The translations under genes and the position numbers were made by a program. 64,000 bases of DNA from Branchiostoma lanceolatum. Taxonomy: Eukaryota; Chordata; Leptocardii; Amphioxiformes; Branchiostomatidae. How positions within the stretch are numbered: the stretch's first letter is position 1; each line of letters opens with the position of its first letter. The stretch is taken from NCBI RefSeq assembly GCF_035083965.1, contig NC_089723.1, forward strand, positions 37,579,193 to 37,643,192, read 5' to 3'. Positions 35,901 to 47,900 of the stretch are shown here, in pieces. The notes beneath the pieces are model-generated. The model saw only the letters and a list, made by a program, of their open reading frames with translations, did not search any database and had not been told where the DNA came from.

Positions 35901-38900
35901 CCCGACCGTCACAGACTGTGCCCGGAAGTACTGTCAATCACTGTGACTGACGGGGCAGTGATGCCCGCGTTTCCATATAACGCTTAGGTCACATTTCCAA
36001 GCCGGGGCCCGGCCGGGCAGTTTGTGGGAACGAAAACTATGATATAGAAGACAACGAAACACACCAAACTTTTTAACAATTATTCCTTACCATACGTTAC
36101 GTATGTTCTTAATTTTCAGCTTTTATTCTTTGTTTTCTCAAACAGCCCGGCCGGGCCCCGGCTTGGAAATGTGACCTAAGCATAAGGCAGCGTGTTTTTG
36201 TGTACCGCAGCTCCCCCTCCCCCCCCCGTCATCTTTGTTTTTTGGGGCGCTGAGGTAAGGAGGAACAGCGTAATTCTCGCTCTGTAAAATAATTGAATAA
36301 CTTAGACCTAGAATTGAAGTGGCACAAAAAGACAGTGTCTATAACAGATGCTAAAGAAAAAAACAATTTGTAAGACTAACTAGAGTTCCACGAACACATT
36401 ATCTTCGCCGAATAATCAAGGCTTATTATGGAGAGTGTTTAATATTTACGTGCTTATCACCCCCTGCAAATTTGATCATGCACCATACCATTTGGAAGTT
36501 ACGATGGGGCGAATGAGTCCAGTCTAGATAGGGTTAAAAATCATTTGGTGGTACAGGACTAGTAGTGTGCTGATATATGTTATAACTGGTCATGAAAAAA
36601 AGAGTATGTTGATATTATTATTTATATGGGCCACAAAGGTTCGATATTGCAGTGCTGTAAGTTGAAAGTGATGATGAAATAGTACAGTCAATACATATGA
36701 ATAGAATAAATCTGGCGTGTTTTTAGTCAGGCTTTCTATTTTGTCCCTATTTCGTTATGTCGCCAACCGTGTTGAACAAAAATGCCTAAACTGAACACGT
36801 TAAAACCAGCAGGACCCACACCTCTGCTTGGAGAATAGTTTATTTATTTGACCTACATTTACGTTTATGCAAGGCCATCTGTTTACATGACCTGACACTG
36901 TCCCATGTCCCATTGAAATGCAGTGGGTTAACAAACTTTCCTTACTAATTATGCAAATTAGCTCCTGATTTGCATAATTAGTCATTGATAATGTAAAGCA
37001 CCATCTGAGCTCTCTACATACCAAACATCACGACGATCTGTCGGCCCCTTCTCAAGTTATTCATGTCCGAATGTCAAAATAAAAACACCCTCTGCAGTTC
37101 TTAACAAGCCGCTAGGGGGCCAAAATCTACAGAACTTACTTTCTGTGGCATGATCTATCTACCACACAAAAATCATGACCATAGCACTTTCAGAACATAT
37201 GCCCCTAAATTTTGAAGCTCCGCTGCAGTACCTTAGGTACCCGCTAGAAGGCCCATTATCGAACTTGACCTTCCTTTCTGTAAACCCTACCCATCCACTA
37301 AATATCATACGGATCCATCAACAGCTTCTCGAGTTATGCTGGCGACATACAAATACACATCCACACAAAGCCCGCTGCAGTACCGATGGAAAATACCAGG
37401 GGAACCATTTTTGAACTTGACCCCCGTTTCCACAACATCTACACACCTGCAAAAAATCATGAAGATCCATCAACGTTTCCGTCACTTTTTTGGCCTACAT
37501 ACAAACACAAAAAAATGCAAAGTCCGCTGCAGTACTGTTGAAAAACGCAAGGTGAACAATTTTCGAACTTGACCTTCCTTTGCACAACCACTACACACCT
37601 ACCAAAAATCATAAAGATTCATTGAAGCTTTCTTGAGTTATGCTCCTGACATACATTCAGACCCACCCAACAGATTTTTCAACCGAAAACATAATCTTCT
37701 CCGAGTACAAGTACTCGGCGAAGATAAATATTCTATCCAGGGAAACCAGATCTAGACTAGGATCGGGCCACTTGCCGATTACTTCGACGTCCCGAGGCAG
37801 TCAGCTCGTCCGATCTAAATCAATGATACGGGAAGTTGTAGCCCCGGGCACTGTCCAGGAACGGTTCGTGACAGTGCCGGAGTGTCACAAACTGTGCTTT
37901 TGCCCCAGGCACGGTTTGTGACACTCAGGCACTGTCACAATCCGTGCCTGGGCACAGTTTGTGACAGTGCCCGAGTGTCACAAACCGTGCCTGGGGCAAA
38001 AGCACGGTTTGTGACACTCCGGCACTGTCACAAACCGTGCCTCAGGACACAGTCGAATGGCACGGTTCGGGACGAATTTCTGTTGTAGAAATTCGTGATG
38101 AGGCGTCCATCTGTTTGTGCCACATCAACTCTAAGTCCAAATCATCCAAGACAAGCGCGAAATGTATTTCAATGAGCGAGAATTACGCTGATTCTTTCTC
38201 ATCCCAGCGCCCCGAAAAAAACAAAGATGGCGGGCTGCAGGGAAAAAACGCGTTGGGCAGACTCCTCCCCCTCAAAACACTAAGCTCCGCCCAAAAGCAC
38301 AGTATGGGATATGACCCCCTGTGTGTCACGAACTGTGCTCGGTTGGGCATCATTCGTGACGGTGTCCGAGTGTCACAAACCGTGCTTTTGTCCCAGGCAC
38401 GGTTTGTGACACGCGGGCACTTGTCACAAACCGTGCCTAGGCACCAAACGTGACAAAGCACCAAACGTGACGCAACAGCCCCGCCGGGTCGTTCACGGGC
38501 CTTTTTTGGCACTTTCGGGTGTGACCCCTACGTGGCCCCATGGGACACCCTGCGGCTGCCGGGCTATTTTGGGGGGCTGTCGGGACCCCGAATCATGTTA
38601 AATTGGACTTAAGATTAAAGAGGGACCTGGCAACAAATAGGCGCCGTAAGAAGGTAATCGTCCGAACACCGGGAGATATCCCCCGGTACCCGACAGTCCA
38701 ACGGGAAAGAATTGTGGCTTCCGGGTCCCGGCCGGGACAACAGCCCCGACGTAATCTCCAAGCAGATCCAACGGTTGCAAAGACCGTATCCAACTAGTAC
38801 TGGCAGAAGAAATTTTTCGGTTGCAATAAAAATTTCTTCTGCCAGTTAGATACGGTCTTTGCAACCGTTGAATCTGCTTGGAGATTAGCCCCGACGGGCA

Positions 38901-41900
38901 CCGGCGTAATTGGAACCTAAGCATTAGCGGGTGTAAGGGCCCAATGTCTGCACTCAATTATACTTCTGCAGGTGTATACCAAGGCCAACGAGGGAGGAAA
39001 ATTAACACTAAGTAGTTTCACATTACCGTGTTTTCTGGTTCACCAGCTCATGTGGTTGAGGTCAACAGCGAACGAGAGGAGGAGATTCTAAGGGCCATGA
39101 CGTCATCCAAGGCTCCAGGCGATTACTGGGTTGGACTCCGATTCTCCCAGGTGCCTCTTAAGATTCAGCTGTCCTTAAATTTCTAATCACGATATGAACA
39201 TATTTTCCAGATTCTTGTAATATTACATCCTACTCGCTTTCCTGGAGTCATCTTTTGCTAGTATTACTATTAGCTTGTGCATGTCCCCGTGGCGTAAGCG
39301 GTAACGCAACCCCGCTTCTTCGCCATCTGGATCACATTCTGTGGATCCTGTGGCCCGAGTTCGATCCTAGGGTTGGATCCAGCTCGGGCATGTTGCAAAG
39401 GATTGCATTCGTCTGTTCTTCGTCATTTTGAATGGTGACGTAAAGCCGACGGCCCCGTGTATGATGCTTCAAGCATAAACCTCAAACCTTTGCACGTAAA
39501 AGAAACCAACACTTTTATCGAGTAGAGTATGTTGACCCAGTGTGCTGGGCAAAATCGCGAGTCAATACGAAGCCTCCTTGCACTACTAGCTAACGAAAAA
39601 GCATCATGCTTCACGTTCCTTTAACTCCGATGAATAATACCTACAACAACCAAATTTAATGCAAATATCCTGCCCACGTTGTGAAATCTGTCCCTGAACC
39701 TTTTGCCTGCGATTGCTGTCTAATTCGATTTTTATGTGGACATTTCTTCGTTCCCATTCAGTCTAAATCCTGGTACAACTGGTGGCGCCAAGTTCCCTTG
39801 GCTGCGCAGTCGTCCTGGTGGGCTGATGGCACCGAGACAACGGCCGCGTTCGGCAGCGACACCTGTGTGATCATGGACAGCACTGCAGGGTACAGGTGGA
39901 CGACTCAGCACTGTGGCCTGGGAGCCCGCGTCATCTGTGAAACTGAAGGTTTGTTGTTTAAAGGCAACCCAAGCAATATTAGGGCCCGAAAATCAGATTT
40001 TGAAAGTCAATTTATTTAGACATTTCTCTACAAAATTACTTGGCGGTATAATTCAAACAATATTATCACAATGTATAGCAACGTCAATTATGCAAAAGTA
40101 TGACGTCGTTGTGATGTGAGAACTCACTGAAAATCGTGGCCGGAGTTTTTGTAGGCTGGCAAAACTAAGAAAATTATCGTACAGCTCGATTTTGCGCGGT
40201 TTTGGAATGCTCAAAATATGAAATTATAACGCAAATGTGCTAAACAATAGTAAATGTCACTGCCATAAAGATTTCAGCATTTTTTAAATTCTATTTTTGG
40301 GGCTCTAATATTGTTTTGGTTGCCTTTAAACTGTTGAAAATTAAGAACTTTTTTTCTTATTCAAGAAACATCAAAGATACAAAGAAAAGGACGAAGCCAA
40401 AGTGACGGCGGACACACACTGCAACTGGGTTTGGGGTTAAACAGCCGTTTTGGGGGTCCTTACCTCATTTAACCTGGACCCAAGGAGTGAAAAATTGGGT
40501 TAAAAAGAGTGACTTTTCCCTCCCTTTCACCCCCTATTTTGGGTGAGGACCCCCAAAACGACTGTTTAACCCCAAATCCAGTTGGTAGTGTCAAGTTGTA
40601 CCCAACTTATATTCTCGCCGCCACTTGTACATTGTAGAAAGTAGAATTTTTGACAAGACACTAAAACAAGTGAAAGATAAATGAAACAAATACCTAGTTG
40701 GTACTTTTCTTGAAAGATGGATGCAGCTTCGACATTTTCTACGTGTATTTTAATGATAACATCCGTGTTTAGTAGAATCTACTTCTTCTATGGCTTTAAA
40801 TAAAGGTAAAATGATACATGAGTACCTAAGACAAGACGTCATATCGAAGGCTTTTGCATTAAGCCTTGAGAAAGTAACAATACTCTTGGTATTAAAGATA
40901 TGGCTCTGCATTGGTCACCAGTGTATTGTAGTACAGTACATACAGAGAGTTACTTTTTCGTACGATACTTACAATTTACCTACCTCAATGAAAAATTCTT
41001 TTACGGTTCTGTTTGCACCTGGCTAAAAGATCACCTATAAAATTGTACATGTCTGTGGAATTGAAAACAGTTTGTCTCCAATAATATCTACTCTTCTTAT
41101 ACAAAACTTGAGTTCCTCGAACACATTATCTTCGCCAAATAATCAAGGCTTATTATGGATAGTAATTCATATTTACATGCTTTGATATCACCCCCTGAAA
41201 ATTTGATCATACACCATGTGCTGTTTGTAAGTTTTGAGGGGGGGGGGGAGATAGGGTTAAGAATCATTTGCTGGTACAGGACTAGTGTACAATGTAAGTG
41301 TCTTGTCTGCTGATATATGTTAAAACTGGTCATGAAAAAAAATGAGTACAGTATGTTGAAATTATGGGCCCTTAAAGGTTTGAAATTGCAGTGTCGCAAG
41401 TTGAATGTGACGATGAAATGGTGCAGTCAATATATATGAATAAGAATAGAATAAATCTTTATTCCATGTCATACACATTTTGAAAGACATACTAGTAGTA
41501 AATGTGACTTTACCGTACCTAGCAGTGGTGCAGTTTTGGAGCAATGTACTTTCCAAGCAGAGCCGTGTTTTTGACGTGTTTTTAGGTGTTTTGTCGGGCT
41601 TTCTATTTCGTCCCCTTTTCGTTATGTCGCCAACGTGCTTTGGACAAACATGCCTAAACTAAACATGTGAAAAAACAGCCGGACCCACACCTCTGCTTGG
41701 AGAGCAGTGCTGTGCTCTATTTGTTTATTTGACCTACTTTCCCAGGCCATCTGTTTGTAAGACCTGTTTTCGGGGAAACCATCACATGTTTTTAAAAGAG
41801 TCCCAATATGAAATGCACCAAACTTTCCTTACTAATTATGCCAATTATATCCTGATTCGCATAATTAGTCGTTTATTATGTAAAGCACCATCTGAGCTAT

Positions 41901-44900
41901 CTGAATGCCAAACGTCACGACGATCTGTCGACCCCTTCTCAAGTTATTCCTGTCCGAAGGTCAAAACAAGAACACCCACTGCAGTTCCAAACAAGACGCT
42001 AGGGGGCCCAAACTTTCACAACTTACTTCCTATAACATGAACTATCTACCACACAAAAATCATGACCATAGCACTTGTAGAAAACATGCCCTCAAATTTT
42101 GAAGCTCGGCTGCAGTACCTTAGGTACCCGCTAGAATGCCCATTATCGAACTTGACCTTCCTTTTTGAAAACCCTACCCATCCACTAAATATCATACAGA
42201 TCCATCAACAGCTTCTCGAGTTATGTTGGCGACATACAAATACACATCCACACAAAGCCTGCTGCAGTACCGACGGAAAATGCCAGGGGAACCATTGTTG
42301 AACTTGACCTCCGTTTCTACAACATCTATACACCTAGAAAAAATCATGAAGATCCATCAACGTTTCCGTCACTTTTTTTGCCTACATACAAACACAAAAA
42401 AGTTAAAAGTCTGCTGCAGTACTGTTGAAAAACGCAAGGTGAACCATTTTCGAACTTGACCTTCCTTTGCACAACCACTACACACCTACCAAAAATCATA
42501 AAGATTCATCGAAGCTTTCTTGAGTTATGCTCCTGACATACATACAGACCCACCTAACAAATTTTTCAACCGAAAACATAATCTTCCCGAGTACAAGTAC
42601 TCGGCGAAGATAATCAACTACCAGTGGTGTTCCTCAGGGTGTCATTTTGGGTCCCATGCCATTTCTAATCCATGTTAATGACTTAGCATATGTAGGTAAA
42701 ACATATCTTATGCACTATTATTTGCGGATTTACGTCGCACTCAAACCTTGACACATTAGTGAATAAGATGAACTATGAATTAGATTTAAAAGAAAAACAA
42801 AACAAAAACGGTTCTAGGCTAATACATTGCCTTTAATTGTCAAGAAAAAATTTCAAATTCCTTTCGGGATAGAATAGAAAATACAATAAAGAAAGAGTCA
42901 AAAGTCTATCAACAACTCAACAATTAACCAAGTACCGCATACACGTCTTTAAGCTTTCAGACGTTGTAATTGATGAAAAACGTACATTAGAAAATATATG
43001 AAAAACATATAGAAAATACATAAAACCTAGAACCTAGGTATCATCAGAAAGATTGTAAATTTACTATCTACGAAAACATTCATCACATAACACTAAAGTC
43101 TTCTATATATTGATGAAGGTTAGACATTCAGGTTATAAGATAACATTTTGAAACAGTCAGACAGCAACTGCCTGAAACGTCTGTCTGTTTCAAAATTTTA
43201 TCCAGATGCTTGAGTAACTATTTTTGGTGAGTCTTCCATATATCTCGCATATTGTAACATAGTACAATACATAGTACAATACAATACATAGTACAATACA
43301 TGTAGTATGGACTAGTACATACTCACTTAAGTCACTACATCGTCTGCAAAAAGGCCACGTCTGGATTATTTCAAATCCCTCTTTTTTATTTATTTTATCA
43401 ATTCGTAAGAGCCTGATGTTGTCATCGATTTACGAAGAATTGAGGCTCAATTGTTACTGTAGCAGCATTTCTTCACCCTAGATCAGAAATATCAATGCTC
43501 GAGACAAGTATTGACTTCACTGACCCATTAGGAGAAGCAGGGGTTACGAAGGCTGCTCGGGAAATTCCCTACCCCATTTATCGTTGTTTCGTAGTTGCAG
43601 TGACTGTACGATCTAAACAAGCTGCAAATCTGTCTTCTCGTCCACAAAATGATCAATCATGATATAGTTCATTCATTGTCCACCAAATCAATTTAAATGT
43701 TTTTTTGATCTGCAACTCGGATTTCTATCAGTACAAAACAAGGCAGCAGAATAGTTTGAGACAGATCCACATAAAAACCCACACAAATCCGGAATGATTT
43801 AAGTCAGAACTTATGGATCAGTAAATCCTTACTCAACTTTAAGAGTATGATAAACCTTTTTTATTTAACAATCAGAAATTTAGCTAGTTTTCTACTGAAT
43901 CCACTCGTTATTTTCATATTTTTGGCTGGCCACTGTGTGGCCGAATTTACAACTTTCGAGCTTGAACAACTTGACATTCCATGGTTATTTTGTTATCTCC
44001 AGCTGATAGGTGAGTTTCCCTTGCCATGTTTTCCATATCATCCAAGAATTCATTGTGCTTATCTTGGGGTATGTGGCACAAAAGCGGGAATAAAGCACGG
44101 AGGAAGTCCTTCAGCTTTTCTTTAGACTCGAATGGCTGTGATACTTCTTTCAGATGGCAGGAGACGACCTCAAACCCACACTCCTCTATAAGCCGACTAC
44201 GCTGGTTCGTCAGATCGCTGGTAGGCCACGGAAAGACTGGCAAGGGATGTTCCAGGTAGATTTTCCACTTGGGATGCGCTACCATATTCGTGATGGTTTG
44301 TCTAATCTTGTCTTTGTCAGTGGCGAAGATCATCACGATTTCTCCACTAGGCTTCAGGCAATGATGTAGCGCTTTCAGTGCTGAAACCTTGTCCTGGACC
44401 CAGTGTAGCACGAAGAAAGAGACTACCTTGCTGAAGGCACCTTGCCACGTAGGACTGAGGGTGGATACGTCAGAGATATCAGCAACGTCGTAGAGAATGT
44501 TTGGTGAGGAGTTGTGCTGACTGGCATAGCTGGAGAAACCAAACCAAACAATGTCCCATGTACAAACTTGTATCACTTATTTGGGGTGCATCACACAACA
44601 TACCTAATGTACAGCTTTAAAAAGATTAACATCCTGATATCGAACAAGCAAATCACACAGGATATCTTATGGTAAATGCCCATTGCAAAGATCAGGAATT
44701 ACCTGATAAAGTCAGGTGACACATCAAAGCCCGCCACAGAAGCGACCCCTGGCTGTTGGGAGATGTACTTGCAGATTTCCCCGGTGCCACACCCCGCGTC
44801 CAAAACGGCGTCCCCTTCCTCCCACTTCATGTACCGCTGCAGCACCTCAACCCCGAAACTGTGCTGGAAGGAGCGATTCTGGGAATAGTGGACAGGTTTC

Positions 44901-47900
44901 GTTGTATCCATTTTCTGTGTTAAGATTGAAAAAAAGGTGATAGAGCAACTGGTTAATAGATTATAACGTTATTAGAATAAGGAACTTAATATATAGACTA
45001 GAAATGCAACATTTGCACGAACAAATACAACATGTATCGCTCATTTCCCTCCCCATGTAAAAAGCGACTGTGGCATCGAGGCTAACGTTTGTTGTATGTC
45101 TGCAATGTTGGTATTTGGATAAATATTTGAATTGAAGACCAGTCAGAAATAAATTTATCCCAATTTGAAACCCTATGCATGGATGGGCTCTTCCAGGCAC
45201 CCATATTCATACTAGACCATCAAAAAAAAACACCTCCACCAAAAAAGTGGACCTTTTTGATAATCAACCAAGCCCAAAGTTGAATTTTTTTAAATGTCCC
45301 CCTCATACAAGAATGGACTCTTCCAGCGGTGTATAGACCAAAACGTATCATGCAAATTTCAGAATGTAAACAGGTAGAATCTTGCTGAAGATCTAGATTT
45401 CTTCTACGGAAGAATTTCCGCAATCCGAGAGTCCAGACAATTTTGCATTGCGCAGCAATTTCTTCAGTAACAAACTAGAGTTCCACGACCTTTGCCAAAA
45501 GATTTTAACCTTTATGACTGACGTATTTAGGAGTGTTTCTCATCAATCATAGATCATACCAGTTGATCCTCTTCACCCAAATAACAGAAGTTGTCCAAAG
45601 TATGAGCTTATCAAAGAAGGTTATGCTAACATTCATCATCAATTATGCAAATGGCGTCCTTATTAGCATAATTTTATTCAACGATGTTCACATTCACATA
45701 ACTTTCAAATGCCACAAGTATGAAATTGCCATCATTTACCTTACCTGTACGTAATTATAGTAGTTTATCATTAATTATGCAAATTGCGCCTACAATTGCA
45801 TATTTTCTATCTATTAACATTCCTCTCTTCCTCAATTACAAATGCCTCATATTTGAATAGTCATATCATGGAACAAAGCGGGTTTCAAAAATTGTCTCAT
45901 TAGTTATGCAAATTAGAATATGATTTGCATTATTATATCCAATCATACAAAGCATCACGTAATCTATCTACATACCAAAAATCATGACCATCCATCAAGC
46001 CCATCTTGAGTCATAGTATTTTCTCATTAATTATGCAAATGAGGTCTTCATTTGCATAGTTGATATCTATTAATATTTCTCTCCTCCTCGGTTACATATG
46101 TCACATGTTTGAGAGTGATGTCATGGAATTTGGCGGATGTATAAACTTTCCTCATTAATTATGCAAATTAGTTACTGATTTGCATAATAAGTATCTAATC
46201 ATGTACATCATCACTCAAGTTATCTACTTACCAAAATTCATGACCATCCATCAAGCCCTTCTTGAGTTATTCCCTTTCAAAGTCTGAAGCAAAACCTGCT
46301 CCTGCAGTTCCAAAAAAGCCGGTAGGGGGCCAAAACCTATATCATTTACTCTCTGTCCAAAGAGCTATCTACCACTCAAAAATCAGGACCATAGCATGTC
46401 CAGAACACGAGATATCAAAACAGGAAGTTCTTCGGCAGTACCGTAACAAGCCGCTAGGGGACCCAAAATCTAATCATTTTCAAGTCTCATCAAGACCTAC
46501 CCACCTACCAAATAATGAAATATCAACACAATCCATCCAAGCCTTCTCGAGTTATGCTGTTTGTTACAAACACACAAACACACAAACGCTACACTCTGCA
46601 TAACCTTCTCAGCGAAGGTAACAAGCTTTCATCAGTGTTTGACGCTTGAGATCAGTTAGGCTGGCTAAAGGGGAATTTCCCACCGATATAAACACACGTT
46701 CATGCAGCCGTTTATTTTCTGGGGTAGTCTCTACACGGAGTTACACATGAATGAGACATTCACTGCTTGCGCGATCGCATACGCAACAAAAGCAAATTCA
46801 AGGTCTGAAATACTTTCGAACTTTGACCTGGAAAATATGGCCGCGTAGTCTGGCTAAATCCGTAACATTAGAAGGTCTCGTGCTTGTATTACTCGGAGTG
46901 TACAGTCTCAAAGAATCCGTGGTCTGAAAATATGAATAGGTCCCAACAGGGTGTGTTTAGGTGGATCATAAATTGCCTTTAATCGACCCCATCTGATATG
47001 AAAAGGATTTGAGATGAAAGCTTGTGTATTGCTGCCAGGATTGGGTAGGAAAGTTTCGGCATCCGAGCGATTATCGGACGTGCACGGTTTTTCGTGCTGA
47101 GTGATGCGGTCAGGGGCTAGCGGCCTAAGAGAGCCTCTTGCGAACATAGTGGATAAGTGCAGTTATGAATACCATAGATATCGATCACCGGGTCAGATTT
47201 TTGTGACGTTTTTTTCAGTGCCTCACGAAGAAGTGTGCTCACAGTAGAAAGCAAAACATCTCCAAAAAAACTGTTTCTTTATTGGCTTTGCGGCCATAAA
47301 AGCTGCGTAATATAACATGTAAACCAATGGAACGGCCTAATTGCGGTGGGAGACCAGAATGTGCCGTTGCTCCGTCACAAAAGACCATACATAGCTACTA
47401 TATGGGCGGAACTCAGACAAGTTGATTAGGTGACCCGAAAATACCATAGCCTCCGTTGCAGGCTCTGACGCGGCTTTTTTGGGGGGCAAAATAATATGTT
47501 TTGCAGCCAGCCCGTAACCATCACCCAACCCTGTAACTAATTAGTTACAGGGTTGGGTGATGGTTACGGGCTGGCTGCAAAACATATTATTTTGCCCCCC
47601 AAAAAAGCCGCGTCAGAGCCTGCAACGGAGGCTAAAAATACCACACGCGGGACTGAACACGCTTTTATGCGGACAGTCAAAGCTGAAGTCAAAGCAGAAG
47701 TACGTGTAGTTTTGCAACACCCCCCACCCCCACCCACCCGGGGTCGACTTATCGCATGATACTATCATGTGCCTGATAGAGAGCCTACGTAAATGAATGA
47801 GGAGGAGTGTAGATCATTCCAACATACAGTAGTCAGTGCCAACCCTGTCACACACTATCAGTATTACCATGAAAAGTAGTCTCGTCGGTTGGTATTTCCG

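Larger units (their letters stand above)
40423..44980. repeat. Segmental duplication, copy A
   Basis: Collinear with 50935-55121: a shared fold-back element (AACTGGGTTTGGGGTTAAAC), reverse-transcriptase relic, MITE and methyltransferase gene. Copy A alone has the 1.5 kb insertion at 41107-42613 and about 230 bases near 43375-43600. Confidence 0.9.

Noticed and set aside
37175..37572. Overlapping ORFs shared by 37175, 42062 and 60452
   Set aside because: Similarity reflects a repeat element; frames shift between copies and no domain is seen.
47337..47759. Identical small proteins on opposite strands (MGDGYGLAAKHIILPPKKAA)
   Set aside because: Automatic result of the perfect palindrome, not a conserved gene pair.
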